Shown here piece by piece: positions 1-8,145 of a stretch of DNA of 64,000 nucleotides. Below the pieces are notes generated by a model, which worked only from the letters and a program-made list of their open reading frames with translations, was not told where the DNA came from and made no database searches. Source of the stretch: Polynucleobacter sp. JS-Mosq-20-D10 (GTDB taxonomy: Bacteria; Pseudomonadota; Gammaproteobacteria; Burkholderiales; Burkholderiaceae). Where the stretch lies: positions 186,001 through 250,000 of the forward strand of contig NZ_CP061305.1 of assembly GCF_018687755.1 (NCBI RefSeq), read 5' to 3'. Numbering within the stretch: position 1 is the first letter of the stretch; every line of letters starts with the position of its first letter. The position numbers were made by a program, and so were the translations under genes.

Positions 1-1
1 T

Positions 2-64
2 GATGAAGCTGAAAAGGCGCGTATTACAGCACGTGACATCAGAATGAAAAGCGTTGGCGCTTAG
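2..64 (+). CDS. C-terminal end of an unidentified protein (partial)
   Basis: An open frame enters from the left edge and ends with TAG at 62-64, giving about 20 residues that end in RMKSVGA. Its stop overlaps the ispB stop on the other strand by a few bases (TTAG), a common arrangement for tightly packed convergent genes, which is the main support for it being real. The fragment is too short to name a family. Confidence 0.4.
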   Translation, partial: DEAEKARITARDIRMKSVGA

Positions 65-1065
65 GCCTGCCTGGACAGAGAGTATCTACACAAGGCATGC
101 AGCGCTGTTGTCGCCTCATTTTGAGGAAATTCTTTAAGGCATTCGAGTGCGAGATCGACTTCTCGCTTTGCGGCAGCTTGGGTGTAATCCAATGCGCCAG
201 AATGTTGAACCGCGCTCAGAATTTGTTGGAAGACATCATCTGGCAAATCTTGATTTTGTTCGATTGCCGCACGAACGAGTAAGCGTTCCTCGGTGCTGCC
301 ATTTTCAAGAAGATAAATGAGTGGTAGCGTGGGCTTACCTTCTCTTAAATCATCACCAGCATTTTTCCCCATTTGGGATGCATCGGCGGTGTAATCCAGT
401 AGGTCATCCATTAATTGGAAGGCAGTGCCAATATGGCGGCCAAAAGCAGCAGATTGCTCTCTTTGTTTGGCGTCAGATCCGGCCAAAATCGCACCAAGCT
501 CTGTGGAGGCTTCAAATAGTTTGGCAGTTTTATAGCGAATCACCCGCAAATAGCTCTCTTCATCTACCTCGGGGTCATTCATATTGAGGAGCTGTAAAAC
601 CTCTCCCTCAGCTATCGTATTGGTTGCATCTGACAGAATTTCCATGACTCGCGGGTCATTGGGCCCCACCATCATTTGAAAGGCTCTGGAGTACAGAAAA
701 TCGCCTACCAGCACGCTTGCTGCATTGCCAAAAGCAGCATTAGCGGTTTCTCGACCTCTTCTGAGAGTGGACTCATCGACAACATCATCATGCAGAAGGG
801 TGGCCGTATGGATAAATTCCACTACTGCTGCTAGCTCTAGTGCATGTGGGTTTGCATTGCTATTGGCTAAAGCTTTGCTGACCAAGAGTAAAAGAGCAGG
901 TCTAACCCGTTTTCCACCCGCCTGGATGATGTAAGTGGAGATTTGATCAATTAAGGCAACTTTTGAGGCTAATCGCAGGCGAATAACTTCATCTAAAGCC
1001 TTGAAATCTAAGGCAATTGGGGCCAAAATTTGGCTTAATTCGTTGGTTTTGACAGTGCTCGTCAT
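61..1065 (-). CDS. ispB: Octaprenyl diphosphate synthase (polyprenyl synthetase)
   Basis: A trans-polyprenyl diphosphate synthase that extends farnesyl diphosphate with isopentenyl diphosphate to make the side chain of ubiquinone, in the cytosol. The 334-residue protein has the family's usual length. It shows GGKRVRP near residue 50, the first aspartate-rich motif DDVVD at residues 93-97 and the second, DDLLD, near residue 218; these bind Mg2+ and the allylic diphosphate. It is divergent from rplU-rpmA, the arrangement known from many proteobacteria. The rplU promoter lies inside its 5' coding end. The exact prenyl chain length cannot be read from sequence; C40 is inferred from betaproteobacterial ubiquinone-8. 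Confidence 0.95.
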   Translation of the reverse strand: MTSTVKTNELSQILAPIALDFKALDEVIRLRLASKVALIDQISTYIIQAGGKRVRPALLLLVSKALANSNANPHALELAAVVEFIHTATLLHDDVVDESTLRRGRETANAAFGNAASVLVGDFLYSRAFQMMVGPNDPRVMEILSDATNTIAEGEVLQLLNMNDPEVDEESYLRVIRYKTAKLFEASTELGAILAGSDAKQREQSAAFGRHIGTAFQLMDDLLDYTADASQMGKNAGDDLREGKPTLPLIYLLENGSTEERLLVRAAIEQNQDLPDDVFQQILSAVQHSGALDYTQAAAKREVDLALECLKEFPQNEATTALHALCRYSLSRQA

Positions 1066-1077
1066 GCAAGATATAAT
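1049..1077 (+). promoter_or_regulatory. Perfect-consensus sigma70 promoter for rplU-rpmA
   Basis: TTGACA (1049-1054) and TATAAT (1072-1077) are separated by exactly 17 bp, a full match to the sigma70 consensus. The expected start is near 1084, giving a leader of about 57 nt before rplU. The -35 element lies within the first codons of ispB on the opposite strand. Confidence 0.85.
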
Positions 1078-1086
1078 AATCGGCTT

Positions 1087-1109
1087 AGCTCATCCAGGGT
1101 GGATTAGCT
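1087..1109 (+). promoter_or_regulatory. Leader hairpin ahead of rplU
   Basis: AGCTCATCCA (1087-1096) pairs with TGGATTAGCT (1100-1109) around a GGG loop, with one C/T mismatch. It begins a few bases after the expected transcription start and ends about 20 nt before the ribosome binding site. It could be a 5' stabilising stem or an autoregulatory site for L21; this is inference. Confidence 0.4.
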
Positions 1110-1140
1110 TAAATGTAGATATTAATTGAGGTTTCACACC

Positions 1141-1452
1141 ATGTACGCGGTCATAAAAACCGGTGGCAAACAGTATAAAGTTGCTGCAGGCGAAAAATTG
1201 AAAATAGAACAGATACCAGCGGAAATCGGCAGCGAAATCACTCTTGACCAAGTCTTAGCCGTAGGCGAAGGCGCTTCACTCAAATTGGGTGATCCATTGG
1301 TTAATGGTGCAGCTGTGATGGCCACTGTCGTCTCCCAGGGACGTCACGATAAAGTGACAATCTTTAAGATGCGCCGTCGCAAGCATTATCAAAAGCACCA
1401 AGGCCATCGTCAGAATTACACAGAAATTCTGATTAACACGATTAAAGCCTAA
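1141..1452 (+). CDS. rplU: 50S ribosomal protein L21
   Basis: Ribosomal protein L21, which binds 23S rRNA in the large subunit. The protein of 103 residues begins MYAVIKTGGKQYKV, the universal L21 N-terminus, and keeps the C-terminal KMRRRKHYQK...GHRQ signature that contacts rRNA. An upstream in-frame ATG at 1126 is rejected because the ATG at 1141 starts the conserved sequence and has TGAGG (1128-1132) at proper spacing. It is followed 34 nt later by rpmA in the normal rplU-rpmA operon and is driven by a perfect sigma70 promoter. Confidence 0.97.
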   Translation: MYAVIKTGGKQYKVAAGEKLKIEQIPAEIGSEITLDQVLAVGEGASLKLGDPLVNGAAVMATVVSQGRHDKVTIFKMRRRKHYQKHQGHRQNYTEILINTIKA

Positions 1453-1486
1453 TTTAGGTTAACGGCTCAATAGCAGGAGAAAAGAT

Positions 1487-1747
1487 ATGGCACAGAAAAA
1501 AGGCGGCGGTTCGACACGAAATGGCCGCGACTCAGAATCGAAACGCTTGGGCGTTAAAGTTTTTGGCGGCGAGCAAATCAATGCTGGCAGCATCATCATT
1601 CGTCAACGTGGTACACGAGTTCATCCGGGTATGAACGTTGGCATTGGCAAAGATCACACTTTGTTTGCCCTAGTTGACGGACAAGTAGAATTTGGCGTTA
1701 AGGGTGCTTTAAAGAAGGCCCAGGTTTCAGTTCTCCCGCGTTCATAA
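1487..1747 (+). CDS. rpmA: 50S ribosomal protein L27
   Basis: Ribosomal protein L27, whose N-terminal tail reaches the peptidyl transferase centre. The 86-residue protein starts MAQKKGGGSTRNGRDS and has the GVKVFGGE and RQRGT motifs of the family. AGGAG lies at correct distance before the ATG. The N-terminus has no cleavable extension of the Firmicutes type. It is the second gene of the rplU operon, and a strong intrinsic terminator follows at 1805-1830. Confidence 0.97.
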   Translation: MAQKKGGGSTRNGRDSESKRLGVKVFGGEQINAGSIIIRQRGTRVHPGMNVGIGKDHTLFALVDGQVEFGVKGALKKAQVSVLPRS

Positions 1748-1804
1748 GACGCCTGACTGAGACTCGTTTGATTCAGATTTATTCCGAATTTAACTCTTAG
1801 GAAC

Positions 1805-1830
1805 AGGCCTCGCTAAGCGAGGCCTTTTTT
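1805..1830 (+). terminator. Intrinsic terminator of rplU-rpmA
   Basis: AGGCCTCGC (1805-1813), loop TAA, GCGAGGCCT (1817-1825), then a T run to 1830: a 9-bp GC-rich stem with a U tract. It ends only four bases before the obgE start codon. Confidence 0.9.
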
Positions 1831-1834
1831 ATTC

Positions 1835-2929
1835 ATGAAATTTATAGACGAAGCTCGTATTGAAGTCATAGCTGGCCAAGGTGGTGCCGGGAGTGCCTCT
1901 ATGCGCCGCGAAAAGTTTATCGAATTCGGTGGGCCTGACGGTGGCGATGGTGGAAAAGGCGGAAGCGTTTGGGCTACTGCGGATCGCAATATCAACACCT
2001 TGATTGACTATCGCTACGCTAAAACACACACTGCAAAAAACGGTGAACCTGGTCGTGGTGCTGATTGCTATGGTCGCGCAGGTGACGATATTGAGTTGCG
2101 CATGCCAGTTGGAACAATCATTTCTGATTACGAAACTGGTGAGCCAATTGCTGACTTGACTACCCATGGTGAGCGTCTTTGCTTGGCGCAGGGTGGTGTT
2201 GGTGGTTGGGGAAATATTCACTTTAAGAGTAGTACGAACCGTGCTCCTCGTCAAAAGACAAATGGCAAAGAAGGTGAGCGTCGTAAGCTCAAGCTGGAAT
2301 TAAAGGTACTGGCTGACGTAGGTTTGCTGGGCATGCCTAATGCCGGTAAATCGACTTTGATTACTGCCGTATCGAATGCGCGTCCAAAGATTGCAGACTA
2401 TCCGTTTACAACACTGCACCCGAATTTAGGTGTGGTACGTGTGGGTGCTGAGCGTAGCTTTGTGATTGCCGATATTCCTGGATTGATTGAGGGCGCTGCT
2501 GAAGGTGCTGGCTTAGGTCATCGCTTCTTAAGGCACTTACAACGTACTGGTGTGTTGTTGCATTTAGTTGATATTGCACCATTCGATGACAATATTGATC
2601 CAGTGGCAGATGCTGTTGCTATCGTGAATGAATTGCGTAAGTACGATGAAGCTTTGGTTGAAAAGCCACGTTGGTTGGTGCTGAATAAAGTCGATATGGT
2701 TCCTGAAGAAGATCGCAAGAAGGTCGTTGCGGACTTTATTAAACGGTTTAAGTGGAAGGGGCCGGTATTTGAGATCTCTGCTTTGACAGGCCTAGGTTGC
2801 GATAAGCTGTGCTACTCATTGCAGGATTATTTAGACTCTATTCGTAAGGATAGGGATGATGAAGATGAACGTGCTGCTGATCCGCGTTACCAAGAGCAAG
2901 TTCAGCCAGAAGATAAAACTCCAGATTAA
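1835..2929 (+). CDS. obgE: Obg family GTPase
   Basis: An essential ribosome-associated GTPase for 50S maturation and stress response. The 364 residues comprise the glycine-rich Obg fold (about 1-158, with GGPDGGDGGKGG near 32-43) and the G domain: G1 GMPNAGKST at 166-174, PFTT near 190, DIPG at 213-216, NKVD near 284 and an EISAL-type G5. The acidic C-terminal tail is typical of proteobacterial ObgE. The ATG at 1835 starts the conserved KFIDEA sequence, yet no Shine-Dalgarno sequence precedes it because the T tract of the rpmA terminator sits directly upstream. Function is firmly predicted; its expression route is unusual. Confidence 0.96.
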   Translation: MKFIDEARIEVIAGQGGAGSASMRREKFIEFGGPDGGDGGKGGSVWATADRNINTLIDYRYAKTHTAKNGEPGRGADCYGRAGDDIELRMPVGTIISDYETGEPIADLTTHGERLCLAQGGVGGWGNIHFKSSTNRAPRQKTNGKEGERRKLKLELKVLADVGLLGMPNAGKSTLITAVSNARPKIADYPFTTLHPNLGVVRVGAERSFVIADIPGLIEGAAEGAGLGHRFLRHLQRTGVLLHLVDIAPFDDNIDPVADAVAIVNELRKYDEALVEKPRWLVLNKVDMVPEEDRKKVVADFIKRFKWKGPVFEISALTGLGCDKLCYSLQDYLDSIRKDRDDEDERAADPRYQEQVQPEDKTPD

Positions 2930-2958
2930 GTAGTAGTCATTTGAGACCCGCATTTGTT

Positions 2959-3759
2959 ATGAACACTCAGAAAGCTAAACGAATCGTAGTGAAGGTAGGC
3001 TCAAGCCTAGTCACCAATAATGGTGAAGGCTTGGATCGCGCTGCAATCGGCATGTGGGCCGAACAGATGGCCGCTTTATTAGCTGCCGGCTACGAGGTAT
3101 TGATGGTGAGCTCAGGTGCAATTGCCGAAGGTATGCAGCGTCTTGGTTGGGCTAAGCGCCCAACAGAAATCCATCAACTACAAGCTGCGGCTGCCGTTGG
3201 ACAAATGGGTTTGGTGCAAGTTTATGAAAGTTGTTTTGCACGTTTTAATTTACGTAGCGCACAGGTTTTATTAACTAATGCTGATTTGGCAGATGCTGAG
3301 CGCAATGCCAATGCCAAGGCAACTCTAGATACCTTGTTGAAGTTGGGCGTTATTCCCATCATCAATGAAAACGATACCGTAGTTACTGATGAAATTAAAT
3401 TTGGCGATAACGATAGCTTAGCTGCTTTGGTAACGAATCTCATTCATGCAGATTTATTGGTAATCCTGACTGATCAGGGTGGCTTATATACCGCTGATCC
3501 ACGTCAAGATGCTTCCGCCACTCTTTTAAGTGATGCTATTGCTGGTGATCCTACTTTAGAAAAAATGGCTGGTGGTGCTGCAAGCGAGTTAAGTAAGGGT
3601 GGCATGCTGACCAAAGTATTGGCCGCGAAGGTCGCCGCTTTAACTGGTGCAGCTACTGTCATCGCTTCTGGGCACGAAACTCAGGTTCTCACTCGTTTGA
3701 TGCGTGGTGAAAAAATCGGCACTTGCCTGACTGCGCCCTTAACATCAACAACTAATTAA
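2959..3759 (+). CDS. proB: Glutamate 5-kinase lacking the PUA domain
   Basis: Phosphorylates glutamate with ATP as the first step of proline synthesis; ProA (45278-46564) catalyses the next. The frame contains the amino acid kinase fold: KVGSSLVT near the N-terminus, a VSSGAIAEG motif, NENDTV for glutamate binding, FGDND, and SKGGMLTK. The start at the ATG of MNTQKAKR is chosen over an upstream in-frame TTG at 2941. The product has 266 residues, whereas E. coli ProB has 367 with a C-terminal PUA domain; here the protein stops just after the kinase domain and no PUA remnant fits before the convergent gene at 3768. It follows obgE closely, as in other Burkholderiales. Confidence 0.93.
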   Translation: MNTQKAKRIVVKVGSSLVTNNGEGLDRAAIGMWAEQMAALLAAGYEVLMVSSGAIAEGMQRLGWAKRPTEIHQLQAAAAVGQMGLVQVYESCFARFNLRSAQVLLTNADLADAERNANAKATLDTLLKLGVIPIINENDTVVTDEIKFGDNDSLAALVTNLIHADLLVILTDQGGLYTADPRQDASATLLSDAIAGDPTLEKMAGGAASELSKGGMLTKVLAAKVAALTGAATVIASGHETQVLTRLMRGEKIGTCLTAPLTSTTN

Positions 3760-3767
3760 TTCCGGAT

Positions 3768-4337
3768 TTAATCTATCACGCCATATGAATTGGTGGGCTT
3801 GGTCTGCCCTGTGAATCCATTGGGATTGAGGGCATTAACAATAGTCTTGATATTTTTTTCTTGAGACGCAAAGTTACAAAGCGCGCCCTGAGCTAATGCC
3901 GCTTGATATCGATTTGGTATGTTGCTCTGGATGGTGCGCCAAGTAGACAATGGATTTTCTTTCCAAACTCCACTTTCAAAAGTGCCATACAGGCGCCATT
4001 GGAAGGAGTCGCAGCGAATGCCTTCATACTGAACTTGGCTGTTGCCATTAGGGCTTGTCAGAATCACGATGTATCTGGTGATGCCATCGTTGCCAATCAA
4101 AATAGAGTTCATATCGACTGCAAACTTAAAAATGGTCTGTTGTGATACGTAAAAAGGTTGAGTAGTCGCACTATTAGGGGGATTTAGCGGCATCGCTGTT
4201 GTGCCCTCTTTAAAAACCATCGGCGCAAATGGATCAACACCACTTTCTAATGGATCTCCTGCGCATCCTACTAGGGCTAAAGCAAAAGCCAGGCTGAGGA
4301 TAGGTAGTCGAAGGCTGCAAATAGAAAATTTCATCAT
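3768..4337 (-). CDS. CNP1-like family lipoprotein
   Basis: A predicted outer membrane or periplasmic lipoprotein of 189 residues. The N-terminus has a hydrophobic signal ending in the lipobox LVGC followed by AGDP. The body, with the VDMNSILIGNDG region and a WRLYGTFESG stretch, resembles the CNP1-like family found beside rppH in Burkholderiales and Neisseriales; its biochemical role is unknown. Its start overlaps the rppH stop by 4 nt (ATGA), so the two are translationally coupled. It converges on proB with an 8-nt gap. Confidence 0.75.
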   Translation of the reverse strand: MMKFSICSLRLPILSLAFALALVGCAGDPLESGVDPFAPMVFKEGTTAMPLNPPNSATTQPFYVSQQTIFKFAVDMNSILIGNDGITRYIVILTSPNGNSQVQYEGIRCDSFQWRLYGTFESGVWKENPLSTWRTIQSNIPNRYQAALAQGALCNFASQEKNIKTIVNALNPNGFTGQTKPTNSYGVID

Positions 4338-4930
4338 GGCTTATCGGTAGGTTTTTCTTCTTTTAGCTCATTTTCTTCGCCCCCGTACAGGGATTGAAAC
4401 AAATCGAGCGGGGATCCCCAGGCAACTTGTTGCATACGCATGCCACGGGATAAATAGCGCGCAAGCTCAGAAAGGGCTAGTTGATAGACTTCGCGCTTGA
4501 AATCAATGACTGAATCAAGTTGTATCCAAAAAGGAGCCCAGCGCCAAGCATCGAATTCAGGATGCTCCGTAGCGCGGAGGTGGATATCGCTGTCTAAGCC
4601 CACTAAACGCAGTAAAAACCAGATTTGCTTTTGACCGCGATAGCTTGCACGATGATTTTTTGAGGTTTGCTGGCGGCGTAAGAATTCCTCCGGGACGTCA
4701 TAACGAAGCCAGTCCCTGGTTCGTCCAATAATTTGGACATGTTCTGGTAGCAAGCCAACTTCCTCATGCAATTCGCGGTACATGGCCTGCTCTGGGCTCT
4801 CTCCATGTTGAATCCCACCCTGTGGGAACTGCCACGAATGCTGCCCAACGCGTTTTCCCCAGAAAACCTCGTTATGGCTATTGAGGATGACTATGCCGAC
4901 ATTGGGTCGATACCCTTCACGGTCAAGCAT
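4334..4930 (-). CDS. rppH: RNA pyrophosphohydrolase (Nudix)
   Basis: Removes pyrophosphate from 5'-triphosphate mRNA ends and so triggers RNase E-dependent decay. The Nudix box is intact: GGIQHGESPEQAMYRELHEE followed by VGL. I place the start at the ATG of MLDREGYRPNVGIV (codon ends at 4930), the usual RppH N-terminus, rather than at upstream in-frame starts; GAGG lies about 9 nt before it. This gives 198 residues, with a C-terminal extension beyond the E. coli enzyme (176 aa) that is rich in Lys/Glu. It diverges from proS across 50 bp and is followed by the overlapping CNP1-like lipoprotein gene. Confidence 0.93.
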   Translation of the reverse strand: MLDREGYRPNVGIVILNSHNEVFWGKRVGQHSWQFPQGGIQHGESPEQAMYRELHEEVGLLPEHVQIIGRTRDWLRYDVPEEFLRRQQTSKNHRASYRGQKQIWFLLRLVGLDSDIHLRATEHPEFDAWRWAPFWIQLDSVIDFKREVYQLALSELARYLSRGMRMQQVAWGSPLDLFQSLYGGEENELKEEKPTDKP

Positions 4931-4980
4931 GAGATCGTGCCTCAAATCCTTTAAAATCAATGATTTGATTATATCCATAC

Positions 4981-6723
4981 ATGAAAGCTTCACAATCATT
5001 TCTCGCCACGCTAAAAGAAGCCCCTTCAGACGCTGAGGTGGTATCGCACAAACTCATGGTGCGCGCCGGTTTAATTCGTAAGCTCAGCGCAGGCATTTAT
5101 AACTATCTGCCCTTGGGTTTGAAGTCCATTCGCAAGGTTGAAAATATCATTCGCGAAGAAATGAATCGCGCTGGTGCCATTGAGTTGCTCATGCCAATGA
5201 TTCAACCTGCAGAGTTATGGCAAGAGACCGGGCGCTGGGAAAAGATGGGACCAGAGTTGCTCCGCATTAAAGATCGCCATGATCGTGATTTTTTAATTCA
5301 GCCAACCTCTGAAGAGGTAGTGACCGATTTAGCGCGTAACGAAATCAAGAGTTATAAACAGCTCCCAGTGAACTTTTATCAAATTCAGACTAAGTTCCGC
5401 GATGAGCGCCGCCCACGTTTTGGAATCATGCGTGGGCGCGAGTTCAGTATGAAAGATGCTTATTCATTCGATCGCGATACCGAGGGCTTGAAGAAGTCTT
5501 ACCAAATCATGTTCGATGCTTACACCCGAATTTTCAAGCGCATGGGTTTGAAGTTCCGTGCGGTCACTGCAGATAATGGTGCAATTGGTGGTTCTGGTAG
5601 TCAAGAGTTCCACGTGATTGCTGATACCGGTGAAGACGCCATTGTGTATTGCCCAAATTCGGACTACGCCGCTAATCTTGAGGCTGCCGAGTCGGTCTCA
5701 TTAATTGCAGTGCGTGCTGCTGCAACTCATGCTCTGACTAAAGTTGCGACACCAAATCAAACAAACTGTGTAGAGGTTGCCAAGTTTTTAAACTTACCAC
5801 TAGAGCAAACCGTGAAGTCCTTACTGTTTGCCGCTGATCAAGAAGAGGGCCCAGCAAAATTATTGATGGTGCTAGTGCGTGGTGACCATGAGCTCAATGA
5901 AATCAAGGCAAGCAAGATACCTGGTATGGCTGAATCCCGCTTTGCCAGTGAGGCTGAAATCAAGCAAGCCTGTAACGCACCAGCCGGCTATTTAGGCCCG
6001 GTTGGAGTTTCTGCTGATGTAACCGTAGTCGCCGATCGTACCGTTGCCAATATGTCTGATTTTGTTTGCGGCGCTAATGATGCGGGACATCATTTGACCG
6101 GCGTGAATTGGGGACGTGATTTGCCAGAGCCTTTGGTGATGGATTTGCGTAATGCTGTAGCGGGAGATCCTTCGCCTGATGGTAAGGGGGTTGTTGATAT
6201 ATGCCGCGGCATTGAAGTGGGTCATGTATTCCAATTGGGTACGCGCTACTCTGAGGCGATGGGCTGCACTTACTTAGATCAGCAAGGCAAAGCACAGCCA
6301 ATGGTGATGGGTTGTTATGGCATTGGTGTAACTCGCTTATTAGGTGCTGCAATTGAGCAAGGCCATGATGAGCGTGGAATCATTTGGCCGATTTCGATGG
6401 CACCATTTGAAGTGGTGATTTGTCCAATGGGTTACGACAAATCAGAGGCGGTGAAAGCTGCTGCCGACCAACTGCATGATGAGTTGATTGCTGCCGGACT
6501 AGATGTAGTGCTCGATGATCGCGGTGAGAGACCGGGTGCGATGTTTGCTGATTGGGAGCTCATCGGTATTCCGTTCCGTATCGTGATTGGTGATCGCGGT
6601 CTTGCAGATGCTCAAGTGGAATTGAAAGGTCGCACTGATGCTGAATCAAAAAATATTCCACTGGCAGAAATTCAGGCGAGCGTAATTGCTGCGGTTGATG
6701 CTGCCAAGAAACTCGTTTCTTAA
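4981..6723 (+). CDS. proS: Prolyl-tRNA synthetase, bacterial type with editing domain
   Basis: Charges tRNA-Pro with proline. The 580-residue length, with an insertion of about 180 residues (roughly 225-405, YbaK-like, including the LVRGDHELNE motif) between motifs 2 and 3, marks the ProS type that edits Ala-tRNA-Pro. Class II motifs are visible: FRDERRPRFG (motif 2), REFSMKDAYSF, and GIGVTRLLGA (motif 3); the C-terminal anticodon-binding domain follows. No Shine-Dalgarno is evident before the ATG. It is divergent from rppH and converges with ffh 19 nt downstream. Confidence 0.97.
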   Translation: MKASQSFLATLKEAPSDAEVVSHKLMVRAGLIRKLSAGIYNYLPLGLKSIRKVENIIREEMNRAGAIELLMPMIQPAELWQETGRWEKMGPELLRIKDRHDRDFLIQPTSEEVVTDLARNEIKSYKQLPVNFYQIQTKFRDERRPRFGIMRGREFSMKDAYSFDRDTEGLKKSYQIMFDAYTRIFKRMGLKFRAVTADNGAIGGSGSQEFHVIADTGEDAIVYCPNSDYAANLEAAESVSLIAVRAAATHALTKVATPNQTNCVEVAKFLNLPLEQTVKSLLFAADQEEGPAKLLMVLVRGDHELNEIKASKIPGMAESRFASEAEIKQACNAPAGYLGPVGVSADVTVVADRTVANMSDFVCGANDAGHHLTGVNWGRDLPEPLVMDLRNAVAGDPSPDGKGVVDICRGIEVGHVFQLGTRYSEAMGCTYLDQQGKAQPMVMGCYGIGVTRLLGAAIEQGHDERGIIWPISMAPFEVVICPMGYDKSEAVKAAADQLHDELIAAGLDVVLDDRGERPGAMFADWELIGIPFRIVIGDRGLADAQVELKGRTDAESKNIPLAEIQASVIAAVDAAKKLVS

Positions 6724-6742
6724 ATCAAAGCACTAGTAGCTA

Positions 6743-8125
6743 TTATTTTTTAAAGAGTCCGCCAATACCCTTGGCGGCTCCTTTGGCTGCCATGGATGCC
6801 ATGGTGCGTGCCATCTTGCCGCCCTTGAATTGCTTCATCATGGTTTGCATTTGCTCAAACTGTGCCAGCAGGCGATTAACTTCTTGAACCTCAACGCCTG
6901 CACCAGCTGCAATACGACGCTTGCGAGTCGCTTTTAGCAATTCAGGTTTTGCACGCTCTTTTGGTGTCATGCTATCGATAATGCCGCGCATGCGCTTTGT
7001 TTGTTTGTCAGCAGCACCCATATTCGTTTTGGAAGCCGCTTGTGCCATATGACTTGGTAGCTTATCCATCAAGCTGGCCATACCGCCCATTTGTTGCATT
7101 TGTGCGAGTTGATCTCGGAAGTCACCTAGATCAAATCCACCTTTAGAAATCTTACTCGCTAACTTTTCTGCCTTGGCAACATCGACGTTTTGTTGGGCTT
7201 GCTCAACTAAGGCAAGAATATCGCCCATGCCCAAAATACGGCTTGCCATTCTCTCGGCATCAAATGCTTCGAGACCATCCATTTTTTCGGCAACACCAAT
7301 GAACTTGAGTGGCACGCCAGTAACTTGACGCACTGAAAGCGCTGCACCACCTCGTGAATCACCATCTAATTTGGTAAGTATTACACCGGTAAGTGGAAGC
7401 GCTTCATGGAAAGCTTTAGCTGTATTGACGGCATCTTGACCCAGCATGGCATCAACAACAAACAGCGTCTCAATCGGATTGAGATTGGCGTGCAAGGTTT
7501 TGATTTCTTGCATAAGCGCCTCATCAATGCCGAGGCGACCTGCCGTATCCACTAGCAGTACATCAAAATAATGGCGGCGTGCCCAATCCAATGCTGCCGC
7601 AGCGATTTCACTCGGCTTTTGATTGACATTACTTGGGAAAAATTCAGCGCCAACTTGTTTGCTGACTGTTTCTAGCTGCTCGATAGCTGCAGGACGATAG
7701 ACGTCACAAGAGACGGTGAGTACTTTCTTTTTCTTCTTTTCTTGCAGAAATTTAGCTAACTTACCAACTGAGGTAGTTTTTCCCGCACCCTGCAAGCCAG
7801 CCATGAGGATTACTGCCGGTGGTTGGGTTGCCAGATTCAGTTCGCCACTTTGGGTAGCGTCACCTCGCATGACCTGGGCCAGCTCGCGCTGAACAACGCC
7901 AACCAGAGCTTGTCCTGGACTGAGGCTTCCAACCACTTCCTCGCCAAGGGCTTTAAATTTAATTTGCTCTAGCAGTGATTTAACTACTGGAAGCGCAACG
8001 TCCGCCTCCAGCAAGGCCAGGCGGATCTCCCGGAGCATTTCTGCGGTGTTCTCTTCGGTCAGGCGGGCTTGGCCCCGCATTGTTTTAACAACACGAGATA
8101 GGCGATCGGTGAGATTCTGTAGCAT
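6743..8125 (-). CDS. ffh: Signal recognition particle protein
   Basis: The SRP54 GTPase that with 4.5S RNA brings nascent membrane proteins to FtsY. The 460 residues contain the N domain, the G domain (G1 GLQGAGKTTSVGKLAK near residue 108, DTAGR, TKLDGDSRGG) and a methionine-rich M domain (MQQMGGMASLM, several Met in the last 130 residues) that binds signal sequences and RNA. The C-terminus is basic and glycine-rich (KGAAKGIGGLFKK). It is divergent from the ypjD-like gene, a neighbour pair conserved also in gammaproteobacteria. Confidence 0.97.
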   Translation of the reverse strand: MLQNLTDRLSRVVKTMRGQARLTEENTAEMLREIRLALLEADVALPVVKSLLEQIKFKALGEEVVGSLSPGQALVGVVQRELAQVMRGDATQSGELNLATQPPAVILMAGLQGAGKTTSVGKLAKFLQEKKKKKVLTVSCDVYRPAAIEQLETVSKQVGAEFFPSNVNQKPSEIAAAALDWARRHYFDVLLVDTAGRLGIDEALMQEIKTLHANLNPIETLFVVDAMLGQDAVNTAKAFHEALPLTGVILTKLDGDSRGGAALSVRQVTGVPLKFIGVAEKMDGLEAFDAERMASRILGMGDILALVEQAQQNVDVAKAEKLASKISKGGFDLGDFRDQLAQMQQMGGMASLMDKLPSHMAQAASKTNMGAADKQTKRMRGIIDSMTPKERAKPELLKATRKRRIAAGAGVEVQEVNRLLAQFEQMQTMMKQFKGGKMARTMASMAAKGAAKGIGGLFKK

Positions 8126-8145
8126 TTATCGATTAGACTTTCTAG

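Noticed and set aside
1835..2254. Minus-strand frame of about 140 residues within obgE
   Set aside because: Thr/Ser-rich artefact of the complementary strand of the glycine-rich Obg domain.
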